DNA from: Streptomyces sp. TLI_053
GTDB lineage: Bacteria > Actinomycetota > Actinomycetes > Streptomycetales > Streptomycetaceae
DNA: 64,000 bases
Direction of reading: 5' to 3'
NCBI RefSeq assembly: GCF_900105395.1
Contig: NZ_LT629775.1
Coordinates: forward strand, 9,327,501 to 9,391,500
Position 1 is the stretch's first letter. Each line of letters opens with the position of its first letter. Below, piece by piece: positions 46,720 through 54,573 of this stretch. The position numbers and the translations under genes were made by a program. The notes beneath the pieces were generated by a model. That model did not search any database, was not told the origin of the DNA, and saw only the letters and a list, made by a program, of their open reading frames with translations.

Positions 46720-47004
46720 TCAGTCCCGGTACTCGCAGAGGTAGGCGGTCTCGACCGCACTCCTGACCTGGAACCTGCTGTCGGCGGGGACATCGAACCG
46801 GTCACCGGCCTTGAAGGTCTCCCACTCCTCGGAGCCGGGCAGCCTGACGGTCAGCGCGCCGCTGACCACGTGCATGATCTCCCGCTTGGCGGTGCCGAAC
46901 TCGTAGTCGCCGGGCGCCATGACGCCGACGGTCGCCGGACCTTCCTCCGCACTGAAGGCGATCGACTTGACCGCGCCGTCGAAGTACTCGTTGACCTTGA
47001 ACAT
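46720..47004 (-). CDS. ppnP: Pyrimidine/purine nucleoside phosphorylase PpnP
   Basis: A 94-residue cupin, the same length as E. coli PpnP (formerly YaiE, DUF1255), which phosphorolyses diverse nucleosides to base and ribose-1-phosphate. Characteristic stretches are 'MFKVNEYFDGAVKSIAF', 'ATVGVMAPGDYEFGTAKRE', 'MHVVSGALTVRLPGS' and 'FDVPADSRFQVR'. Two ATGs are six bases apart; the second (47004) is preferred, with GAGAGG 6 nt upstream. Confidence 0.95.
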   Translation of the reverse strand: MFKVNEYFDGAVKSIAFSAEEGPATVGVMAPGDYEFGTAKREIMHVVSGALTVRLPGSEEWETFKAGDRFDVPADSRFQVRSAVETAYLCEYRD

Positions 47005-47256
47005 CGGCATCCTCTCGGGAGACGAACGGAGGAGGGACGCCCCGCCCGTCGCGGGGGCCGGCCCTCGGTGGGGGAAGGCTACGCCAGCCTCCACCGTCCC
47101 TTCCCGCAGGTCCAAGGGGTGATCAAGTCGATCGGTCGTCCGTCCCCGCATCGATTGCCGCGCGGACTCCCGCACGAGCCCCGCGGTGGGCGCCCGTGGC
47201 CGGTTTCAGGAGCGCGAGGCAGACGAACGGGGCACGGATCGCTACGCTGGGCGACC

Positions 47257-47811
47257 ATGTTCATACCCGCCTCCGCGATGAGGCGTGTACGCCTCGTCGC
47301 CGCACTGACGTTGTTCCTCACTCTGATGGGCTTCGGCCGGCAGGCCTTCGCCGTGGCCGATCCCCCCGCGCCCCGCTTCACCATGAGCGTCGACCGTACG
47401 ACGGTCGCACCCGGACAGGCCGCGAACGTGACCGTGACGTTCACCAACCGCGAGTCCGGCCCGGTGAACTTCCTCTACGCGACCGTGACCCCGGACTTCT
47501 TCGTCCCGGCGGGCTCCGGGGTGGCCCCGTACGCGTTCACCGGGTGTACCGCGGCCAGCTGGTGCGGACCGAACCAGTTCGGGTTCAGCTACAACCTGAC
47601 CGCACCGCAGGCACCCGTGGCGCCCGGCGAGAGCCGCACGGTGACGGTCTCCTTCCGGTTCGCTCCTGACGCGGACTGCGCCTGGGTCACGAAGGTGGGC
47701 TTCTACCTGTCCTACGTCTACTACGAGTACGACCAGGGCATCCACGACTCCCTGCCGCCCATCGCCGCCACCTCCTCCCTCGTGACCCTGGTCTGCCCGG
47801 CCGTGCCGTAG
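47257..47811 (+). CDS. Secreted hypothetical protein with a COG1361-like beta domain
   Basis: A 184-residue exported protein. The signal peptide is 'RLVAALTLFLTLMGFGRQAFA'. The mature part opens 'RFTMSVDRTTVAPGQAANVT', typical of CARDB/Ig-like repeat domains, and has four cysteines ('FTGCTAASWCG', 'DADCAWVT', 'VTLVCPAVP') that may pair. Binding or structural role at the cell surface is a guess. A TACGCT hexamer about 9 nt before ATG 47257 suggests a leaderless or very short-leader transcript. Not recognised as a named family. Confidence 0.78.
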   Translation: MFIPASAMRRVRLVAALTLFLTLMGFGRQAFAVADPPAPRFTMSVDRTTVAPGQAANVTVTFTNRESGPVNFLYATVTPDFFVPAGSGVAPYAFTGCTAASWCGPNQFGFSYNLTAPQAPVAPGESRTVTVSFRFAPDADCAWVTKVGFYLSYVYYEYDQGIHDSLPPIAATSSLVTLVCPAVP

Positions 47812-47920
47812 CACCGCCCGGCCCGCCCGATTCCGGGCCTTCCCGCCTCGCGCCCTGTCGGGGTTGCTCGCCGAGGTCACCGTCCGGTCGAGGCAGCGCG
47901 GGCGCCGGGTTCGGTCCCGC

Positions 47921-49231
47921 TCATCCGAGGCGGGCGAGTGCGGTGCGGGCGAGCGGGGCCTGGAGGGGGTGGAAGGCCGGGTCGGTGGCGAGGGCTTCGG
48001 TGAGGTGGGTTCGGGCGTCGTCGTCCCGGCCGAGGGCGTGCTCGATGGTGCCGAGGTGGTACAGGAACAGGGCGTTGTGCCAGCCGTGCTCCTGGGCCCG
48101 CCGGGCGAGGGCGAGGGCTTCGGAGTCGGCGCCGGTCCGGTGCAGGGCCCAGGCGAGGGCGTCGGCGACGAGGACGTTCCGGCGGCGGGACCATTCGGCT
48201 CGGAGCAGGCGGACGGCTTCGGTCGGGTCGCCGTGGTCGGCCTGGAACTGGCCGAGGGTGAGGTCGTCGACGACGCCGTTGGCGGCGGCGAGCCGCTGTT
48301 CGGCGGCCAGCAACCGGTACTGCTCGCGGGCCTGTTCCGGATGCCCGAGGGATTCGTGGAGTTCGCCGAGCTCGAGCAGGTACTGGGGGAGCGGGACGCG
48401 GGCGACGGCGGCGGTGTAGTCGCGCAGGGCCTCGTCGTTGCGGCCGAGGGCGGCTTCGGCGCGGGCCCGGCCGGCGAGGGCGGGGGTGTGGTCGGGGTCG
48501 GCGAGCAGGGCCTGCCGGTAGCCGGTGAGGGCGTCGTCGGCGCGGCCGGAGTTCCGGTCGAGTTCGGCGATCTGGTACTGGCAGAAGGCCTTGTCGGCGG
48601 GGTCGTAGGCACCGTCGAGGGCCTGCCGGAGCGCGGCCCGGGCGTCGTCGGTGCGGCCGTGCTGTTCGAGGTCGTAGGCGGCGCGGGTGAAGGAGGCGGT
48701 GCCGGGGCGGCGGTCCAGGAGTTGCTGCACGGCCTCGGTGGCACCCGTGTCGTCGCCGAGCTGGGTACGGGCGTCGGCGAGCACGGCGTAGGCGGGCCAG
48801 TGCGCGGGCGAGGCGGCGACGGCCTGCTCGGCGAACTCGCGGGCCCGGTCGAAGAGGTGGCGGGCGTTGGCGAGCGCGCCCAGGCCGGTGAGAGCGTCGG
48901 CGTTCGACTGCGGGGCCAGGGCCAGGGAGCGTTGCAGGGCCTCGTCCGCCTTGGGGTAGTAGGACGGGTCGGCGGTGAGGCGTGCCTGTTCGACGTACTC
49001 GGCACCCAGGCGGGCCCACCCGGCCGCGTCGGAGGGCAGTAGTCGCAGCCGCTGCTGGTCGGCGGTGATCGCCCGGGTCAGTGAACTGCCGGGGGCGGAG
49101 CGGTCGCCCGGGGGCCGGGCGGTGGCAGCAGTCGGGAGAGGGGTCCCGGGGCGGGGGCGGTCCAGCGCCCCGAACGCGGCCAGGCCGCCGCAGAGCGCGA
49201 TGGTGGTGAGCAGCAGGGGCAGGCGGCGCAT
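47921..49231 (-). CDS. Exported tetratricopeptide-repeat protein
   Basis: A 436-residue protein with a signal/anchor ('LPLLLTTIALCGGLAAFGAL') followed by about eight TPR helical hairpins between residues 60 and 430, e.g. 'DAAGWARLGAEYVEQARL', 'DHTPALAGRARAEAALGRN', 'NALFLYHLGTIEHALGRDD'. TPRs scaffold protein complexes. It lies 71 bp after the DUF4331 gene on the same strand, separated by a strong hairpin. It probably forms a surface module with that protein; the NicO-type transporter is divergent from the pair. ATG 49231 has GAAGGA 4-5 nt upstream. Confidence 0.87.
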   Translation of the reverse strand: MRRLPLLLTTIALCGGLAAFGALDRPRPGTPLPTAATARPPGDRSAPGSSLTRAITADQQRLRLLPSDAAGWARLGAEYVEQARLTADPSYYPKADEALQRSLALAPQSNADALTGLGALANARHLFDRAREFAEQAVAASPAHWPAYAVLADARTQLGDDTGATEAVQQLLDRRPGTASFTRAAYDLEQHGRTDDARAALRQALDGAYDPADKAFCQYQIAELDRNSGRADDALTGYRQALLADPDHTPALAGRARAEAALGRNDEALRDYTAAVARVPLPQYLLELGELHESLGHPEQAREQYRLLAAEQRLAAANGVVDDLTLGQFQADHGDPTEAVRLLRAEWSRRRNVLVADALAWALHRTGADSEALALARRAQEHGWHNALFLYHLGTIEHALGRDDDARTHLTEALATDPAFHPLQAPLARTALARLG

Positions 49232-49252
49232 GGGGTCCTTCAACGGGTGGGG

Positions 49253-49294
49253 GCCGGGCGGGTGGCCGACGGTGTCGTCGGCCACCCGCCCGGC
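49253..49294 (-). terminator. 18-bp perfect hairpin between the DUF4331 and TPR genes
   Basis: Arms 49253-49270 and 49277-49294 pair perfectly with a 6-nt loop, just after the DUF4331 stop. It would lower or end transcription into the TPR gene. Confidence 0.75.
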
Positions 49295-49302
49295 GGTGTG
49301 GG

Positions 49303-50751
49303 TCAGTGGGACTGGTTGACGGCCTTGTCGTACGGCAGCGCGAGATAGGGGAAGGCGGTGCCGAAGGGCTTGTCGGCGCTGTTGACCTTGTCGCCGGCGG
49401 CGAGGGCGCCGATCAGGTGGCCCGGGGTGGCGCCCTCCATGACCTGGAGGGCGATGTCGACGACGTCGTCGGTGAGGCGGCGGCCGTTGGGGAAGCCCTG
49501 GAAGTCGCCGTTGAGGACGCCGAGCCGGTCGGGCTTCGCGCTGACCGGGGTGGACATGTTCAGCCGCAGCTCCTCGGCGGGGACGAAGCGCTTCGGGTCG
49601 ATGTCCCGGTTCATCAGCTGGGAGTTGAGGTCGACGGCGAGGGGGCCGTTGGCGGCCTTGGCGATCCCGGTCAGGAAGATCTCCTGGAGGTCGGTGCGCG
49701 GGGTGGCCGGGGCCGGGAGGCCGTAGATCGCCTGGACCAGCTGCGGCACCTCGGGGTTCAGCACCTTGGCGACCACGGCGGGCTGGTTGTGGTCCTCGGA
49801 CGGCGGCAGGGAGTTGAAGGCGTCCTTCAGTCCGGCGGGCAGGACGACCTCGTTGACGAGCGGGTTGCCGAGACGGGAGACCTGGACGAACTTGCCGGTC
49901 GGCGCGGCCTTGCCGGGGCTGAGCCCGAGGGTCTGCTTCTCGGTGCTGGACCACACCCCGATCACGGGGTTGCGGCGGGCGTCGCCCTTGTAGGCGAGCC
50001 GGCTCTTGGGCACCTGGATGGACAGGGAGTTGACGTTGTACCCGGCCAGGGTGTTCTGGCCGACCTCGGAGAGGTTCGCCCCGTACAGGAGGTCGAAGAC
50101 CCGCAGGTCGAGGAAGAACGGGTCCGCCGCCTGGGTGGCCACCGTCTGTCCTCCCCCGGGCAGTTGGACGGTCGCCTGCTGCCGCAGCTGCCCGTACTTC
50201 GGCATCGAGGCGCGGCCGGTGTCGGACGGCGCCGCGGTGCCGTGCTCGACCAGGGTCACCGGGTCGCAGTCGGGGCGCAGCTCCTGGAGCGTGTAGTACT
50301 GGCGGAACAGCAGGGTGGGGTCGGTGAGGTTGTTCACGACACCGTTGTTGTAGAGGAAGGTGTTGGTGCCGCGCCGGTCCTCGGTGTGGAAGGTCCAGCG
50401 GTAGGTGAGGTCGGGCTTGCCGGTGCCCTGGGAGTCGATGTTGATGTCGTAGTGCGCGCCGTCGGCCCAGGGGTAGAAGTTCGGCCCTCCGTTGGGCTCC
50501 TGGAACGGCAGCCAGTTGGCGACCAGGGTGACCGTGTCCTGGTTGTCGGGACTGGTGAAGGCGTAGAGATCGGTGTTGTCCACCTGCGGGTCGGCGGCGA
50601 TGAGCGGCGCCTCGCGGTGGCTGGAGGCGGTGCTGACGCCGGCGCCGGACCCGAGGATCGCGGTACTGGCGAGCGCGAGGCTCATGGTGGTGAGGATCGC
50701 CGCGGTGCGGGCGGTGGAGCGTCTGGTGGCAGGGCGGATCGTGACGTTCAT
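49303..50751 (-). CDS. Secreted DUF4331 protein
   Basis: A 482-residue exported protein. The signal peptide covers about residues 1-42 ('LTTMSLALASTAILGSGAG'). Mature sequence starts 'SSHREAPLIAADPQVDNTD', the hallmark of DUF4331, followed by 'DLYAFTSPDN', 'GARYDI'-like 'GAHYDINIDSQGTG', and C-terminal 'GRRLTDDVVDIALQVM'. The family is common in actinomycetes and proteobacteria next to TPR genes and has no proven activity. A conserved His/Asp set near the mature N-terminus could bind metal (inference). Starts at ATG 50751, divergent from the NicO-type transporter gene across a Nur-like box. Confidence 0.9.
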   Translation of the reverse strand: MNVTIRPATRRSTARTAAILTTMSLALASTAILGSGAGVSTASSHREAPLIAADPQVDNTDLYAFTSPDNQDTVTLVANWLPFQEPNGGPNFYPWADGAHYDINIDSQGTGKPDLTYRWTFHTEDRRGTNTFLYNNGVVNNLTDPTLLFRQYYTLQELRPDCDPVTLVEHGTAAPSDTGRASMPKYGQLRQQATVQLPGGGQTVATQAADPFFLDLRVFDLLYGANLSEVGQNTLAGYNVNSLSIQVPKSRLAYKGDARRNPVIGVWSSTEKQTLGLSPGKAAPTGKFVQVSRLGNPLVNEVVLPAGLKDAFNSLPPSEDHNQPAVVAKVLNPEVPQLVQAIYGLPAPATPRTDLQEIFLTGIAKAANGPLAVDLNSQLMNRDIDPKRFVPAEELRLNMSTPVSAKPDRLGVLNGDFQGFPNGRRLTDDVVDIALQVMEGATPGHLIGALAAGDKVNSADKPFGTAFPYLALPYDKAVNQSH

Positions 50752-51285
50752 GCGGGTGGGGTGCTCGTTCCTGTGAAGGGGACGGTGGCCGCTCCGGGCC
50801 GGATGCGGCGGCGGAGCGGGGGATCCGGCCGGGCAGCCGCACTCGGCACTGTGGACCGGATCCCGTCGGGGCTTCGTCAGTGGTGCGGGCGCGGTTCGGT
50901 CGCCTCACCCCGATGGGTCAGCGATGTCACTCGCCCAGGCGAAAAACCCACTGATGCAAGGCAGTTGATGCATAGAGGCAGTATTTGCGAATGAATTGCA
51001 ACAAGGGTCCGTAGTGCGGGATTCGCCGAGGGGGGAGGAGCTCGGCCACCGGGTCTGGGGAGCCCGCGCCGCCGAAGTGCGCGGGGAGGATCGAATGTTC
51101 GACCTGTGGGAACCGGTGTCCGGGCGCGATGCTCCGTGCGGGTGGTCCTGCGGACAGTCCGGGACGGTGACCGCTCCGAGGGCCGGGCAGCCCCGAACGT
51201 GATGTGGGCCCTCGCGGCCCCTTCCCTCTTCCTGCCGGGCCGGGCCTCGTCACGGCAGCCGGCCCCTTCCCCCCGGAGGCCCAGT
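50752..51285. other. Divergent control region of the DUF4331 and NicO genes
   Basis: About 530 bp. Most is GC-rich, but 50940-51010 is distinctly AT-richer and holds two TTGCAA-type half-site pairs. No gene is supported here. A longer transporter N-terminus starting at 51106 or 51202 is possible but lacks a ribosome site. Confidence 0.6.
50985..51001. promoter_or_regulatory. Nur (nickel-responsive Fur-family) box candidate
   Basis: TTGCGA-N5-TTGCAA (50985-50990, 50996-51001) differs by one base from the Nur box tTGCaa-N5-ttGCAA known from S. coelicolor sodF and nikA. A second weaker pair, ATGCAA-N5-TTGATG, lies at 50954-50970. Both precede a NicO-type nickel/cobalt transporter gene. Confidence 0.65.
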
Positions 51286-53037
51286 GTGGCGGTCCCACGA
51301 TCTCTCGCCCGGACAGGTGCGGCGGTGTCAGGTGCGTTGTGCCTGCTCGTCCTCGTTGCACCCGCCGCCGACGCCCACCCGCTCGGGAACTTCTCCCTCA
51401 ACCACTACCTGGGCTTCACCGTTCACCCCGACGGCATCGAGCTCCTGGTCGTCACCGACGCCGCCGAGATTCCCACCCTCCAGGAGCAGCCGAAGGTCGA
51501 CCGCGACGGTGACGGCACCGTCGACGACGCCGAGCGCACCGCCTGGGCGTCCGAGCAGTGCGACCGGACCGCACGGGAGATCCGGGCGACGACCGACCTT
51601 GCGACCGAAGCACTGATCTGGCGGACGGACTCCGCGCGGTTCCAGTACGAGGACGGCTCCGCGGGCTTGCGCACCAGCCGCCTGGAGTGCGTGCTGCGGG
51701 CCGAACTGCACCTCCCGGCCGACGGCACCACCGTGCGGGTCGACGGAGGGAGCGACCCGAGCCGGGTCGGCTGGAACGAGATCACCGTCCGGGGCGACGG
51801 GGCGACGGTCCGGTCGGCCGACGTGCCGGGCCGATCGGTCTCCAACGAGCTGCGGGACTATCCCCGCGACCTGCTCGACAGCCCCAGCGGCGTCACCCGC
51901 GCGCAGTTCCGGGTGGGCCCCGGCGGCACGGCGGCACCCGCCCAGGGGGCGGCCGAGCGGGCGGCGGGCTCCGGGCCGACGGCCTGGCTGAGCGGTCTCG
52001 ACGCCCGCCTCACCGAGCTCGGCGCCGCCCGGCGGCTGACCCTTCCCCTCGGCCTGCTGGCCGTCCTGCTGTCGGTCGTCCTGGGCGCGGGGCACGCCCT
52101 GCTGCCCGGACACGGCAAGACCGTGATGGCCGCCTACCTCGCGGGCCGCCGCGGCCGTACCCGCGACGCCGTCACCGTCGGCGCGACCGTCACGGCCACC
52201 CACACCGCCGGCGTGCTCGTCGTCGGCCTGTGCCTGACGGCGTTCTCCTCGCTCGCCGGCGACGTGCTGCTCGGCTGGCTGGGGGTGGGGAGCGGCGTCC
52301 TGGTCGCCTTCGTCGGGGCGGGCCTGCTGCGCGACGCGCTCCGGCGCCCGGGCGGTGGGCGGGCGCCGGAGCATCACCGGCACCCGCATGCGGAGGCGGA
52401 CAGTGAACCCCTCAGGGAACTCGCGCACGTGTCCGCGTCCCCCGCGCCGGTCGGGCGCCACGGGCAGCCGCACGGCCACGGCCACGGTCACGGCCACGGT
52501 CACGGCCACGACCACGACCACAGCCACGGTCACGAGTACAGCCATGTCCACGGCCACGACCACGCCGCGCATTCGCACCACGAGCACGACCTGCACGGCC
52601 ACTCGCACCACCATGGTCACTCGCACGACGACGACCAACCGCACCACCACGGCCACCGACACGGCTTGTTCGGCGGCGGCCACCATCACCACCACGGTCC
52701 CGCGGCACCCGGCCGGCGAAGCCTCGTCGGCCTCGGCATCGCCGGCGGCCTGGTCCCCAGCCCGTCCGCCCTGGTGGTCCTGCTGGGTGCCGTCGCCCTC
52801 GGCCGGACCCTCTTCGGCGCGGCCCTGGTACTCGCCTACGGCCTGGGCATGGCCGCCACCCTGACCGCCGTCGGCCTGCTGCTGGTCCGCCTCGGCGACC
52901 GGATCACGGGCGTGGCGGACGGCCCCGTCGTCGGCCGGCTCCGCCGCATCGCCCCGTACAGTGCCCTGCTGACCGCGCTGCTCATCCTGACCGTGGGGGT
53001 GGGGCTGGTCGTCCGCAGCTTCCCCTCGACCCTGTGA
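51286..53037 (+). CDS. NicO/RcnA-type nickel/cobalt transporter
   Basis: A 583-residue membrane protein. The signal peptide ('SGALCLLVLVAPAADA') precedes an exterior domain opening 'HPLGNFSLNHYLGFTVHPDG' (residues about 27-230). The transporter domain follows: 'GAGHALLPGHGKTVMAAYL' (metal site H-x5-G-H-G-K), 'VTATHTAGVLVVGL', then a loop with over 30 His and many Asp residues, then 'GIAGGLVPSPSALVVLLGA'. His-rich loops bind Ni/Co. Direction (export or import) is not decided by sequence. GTG 51286 is chosen for GGAGG 6 nt upstream and a well-placed signal peptide. Probable Nur control from the box at 50985. Confidence 0.9.
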   Translation: MAVPRSLARTGAAVSGALCLLVLVAPAADAHPLGNFSLNHYLGFTVHPDGIELLVVTDAAEIPTLQEQPKVDRDGDGTVDDAERTAWASEQCDRTAREIRATTDLATEALIWRTDSARFQYEDGSAGLRTSRLECVLRAELHLPADGTTVRVDGGSDPSRVGWNEITVRGDGATVRSADVPGRSVSNELRDYPRDLLDSPSGVTRAQFRVGPGGTAAPAQGAAERAAGSGPTAWLSGLDARLTELGAARRLTLPLGLLAVLLSVVLGAGHALLPGHGKTVMAAYLAGRRGRTRDAVTVGATVTATHTAGVLVVGLCLTAFSSLAGDVLLGWLGVGSGVLVAFVGAGLLRDALRRPGGGRAPEHHRHPHAEADSEPLRELAHVSASPAPVGRHGQPHGHGHGHGHGHGHDHDHSHGHEYSHVHGHDHAAHSHHEHDLHGHSHHHGHSHDDDQPHHHGHRHGLFGGGHHHHHGPAAPGRRSLVGLGIAGGLVPSPSALVVLLGAVALGRTLFGAALVLAYGLGMAATLTAVGLLLVRLGDRITGVADGPVVGRLRRIAPYSALLTALLILTVGVGLVVRSFPSTL

Positions 53038-53066
53038 ACGCCCGTCCCCGCCGGAGGCCGAACACC

Positions 53067-53399
53067 GTGACCACCCGCCGCGCGCACCTGCTGTGCCTGG
53101 TCCTCCTCGCCGTCGTGCCGCTGACGGCCTGCGGAGGCGAGCCGGACGGAAGCTTCGACGCCCAGCCGGGCACACCGTCCCCGTCCTGCCTCCAGCACCA
53201 GAGCCGGGAGCCCGGCACCGACTACACGGGAAGGGAGAGCTCCGACCCACGGGCGGTGCTGGAGATGATGCGCTTCTACACGGCCAACGGGACCACGGCG
53301 TACTGCGACGGCAAGCCGCCGACCGACACCGACCGCCGCTGGACCCAGCTGTATGCCGAGCTCGGCGGCGACAGCAGCCGTGTTTCGCCGCCGAAGTAG
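53067..53399 (+). CDS. Small lipoprotein
   Basis: A 110-residue lipoprotein: 'LLCLVLLAVVPLTACGG' contains the lipobox LTAC, followed by a short Cys-containing domain ('SPSCLQHQSREPGTDYTG', 'TTAYCDGKPPTDTDRRWTQ'). Two remaining cysteines may pair. GTG 53067 has GGAGG 9 nt upstream; GTG 53034, overlapping the transporter stop as GTGA, is an in-frame alternative. It is in operon with the transporter and could be an accessory surface protein for metal handling (inference). Confidence 0.8.
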   Translation: MTTRRAHLLCLVLLAVVPLTACGGEPDGSFDAQPGTPSPSCLQHQSREPGTDYTGRESSDPRAVLEMMRFYTANGTTAYCDGKPPTDTDRRWTQLYAELGGDSSRVSPPK

Positions 53400-53499
53400 G
53401 ACCTGACACGCCGCCGCCCCGCACGTCGACCCCGTCGCGCGCCCGCAGCACCACGAGGCGCTCCGCACGGGGGCCGATCGGTGCTGCGGAAGGACACGT

Positions 53500-53525
53500 G
53501 GGGGCGGGACCTGGATCCCGCCCCC
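53500..53525 (+). terminator. Hairpin downstream of the lipoprotein gene
   Basis: Arms 53500-53509 and 53516-53525 form a perfect 10-bp GC stem with a 6-nt loop, 100 nt after the lipoprotein stop. Confidence 0.6.
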
Positions 53526-53658
53526 GCACTCGCGCACCGTTCCACAGCGTCGGCCGCCCACCCGTCGAAGATCGCCCCAGCATTGCGGCAGAGGGCGCCG
53601 ACGTGCCACTCTGGCACGCGCTCGTCGGGACGAGTGGCTGGTCAACGGGGTGGAATGC

Positions 53659-54540
53659 ATGGAACTGCGGGACATCGAGATCTTCCTGACGCTGGCCGAG
53701 GAACTGCACTTCGGGCGGACAGCCCAACGGCTGTACGTGTCGACCGCACGGGTCAGCCAGGCGATCAAGCAGCAGGAGCGCAGCATCGGCGCGGAGCTGT
53801 TCCGGCGTGACAGCCGCAACGTGCGGCTGACGCCCGCCGGGGAGCAGCTGCGGAAGGACCTGGTTCCGATCCACCGGGGCCTCAAGGAGAGTGTCGAGCG
53901 GGCCCGGCTGGCCGCCCAGGGCAAGACCGACCTGTTGCGGATCGGCATGATCCCCGCCAATGCCCACGAGCTGCGCCCGTACTGGGAGACCTTCCGCACC
54001 CGCCACCCCCAGTGGGGGCTCAAGTTGCGGCACGCGCCCTTCGTCGAGCCCTTTGCCGGGCTGCGCCGGGGGGACGTCGACATCCTGGTCTCCTGGCTGC
54101 CCGTCCTGGAACCCGACCTGGTCACAGGCCCGAGGATGTTCGCGGAGACCAGGGTGCTCGCGGTGTCCCTCGACCACGAGCTGGCCGGGCGCTCCTCGGT
54201 GAGTGTGGAGATGCTCGGCGACTTCCGCACCCCGTTCGGCGAGGACCTCCCCGACTACTGGGCCGACAGCTACACGCCGCCGCACACCCCCAAGGGCCGG
54301 GTGATCGAGCGGGGACCGGCGGTCGACACCATCGACGACATCTTCACTCTCGTCAGCGTCGGCGAGGTCGTGAACACCTTCCCGGTCCATGTGAGCCGCT
54401 ACTGGGCCCGCCCGGACATCGAGTGGCTGCCCATCCACGACATGGGCGCACTGGACTACGGATTGGTGTGGCGCGGCGAATCGGAGAACGAACTCGTCCG
54501 GGCCTTCGCGCAGGTCGTCCGCGACCTCGGCACGCTCTGA
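53659..54540 (+). CDS. LysR-family transcriptional regulator
   Basis: A 293-residue LysR regulator. The HTH is 'MELRDIEIFLTLAEELHFGR', 'TAQRLYVSTARVSQAIKQQE' and 'LFRRDSRNVRLTPAGEQL'. The effector domain runs from about residue 92 ('LLRIGMIPANAHELRPYWE') to the end. LysR proteins usually control a divergent gene; here the upstream side is the lipoprotein gene on the same strand, so no obvious target adjoins. ATG 53659 is preferred over GTG 53650. It converges on the DPP-IV-like gene 33 bp downstream. Confidence 0.93.
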   Translation: MELRDIEIFLTLAEELHFGRTAQRLYVSTARVSQAIKQQERSIGAELFRRDSRNVRLTPAGEQLRKDLVPIHRGLKESVERARLAAQGKTDLLRIGMIPANAHELRPYWETFRTRHPQWGLKLRHAPFVEPFAGLRRGDVDILVSWLPVLEPDLVTGPRMFAETRVLAVSLDHELAGRSSVSVEMLGDFRTPFGEDLPDYWADSYTPPHTPKGRVIERGPAVDTIDDIFTLVSVGEVVNTFPVHVSRYWARPDIEWLPIHDMGALDYGLVWRGESENELVRAFAQVVRDLGTL

Positions 54541-54573
54541 GGCCGACGGGACGCCGCTCCGACGGCGCGGCGA

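Noticed and set aside
50752..51285. Cobalamin or nickel/cobalt riboswitch upstream of the transporter
   Set aside because: No B12-box or other conserved riboswitch core was seen; the Nur-like box explains metal control better.
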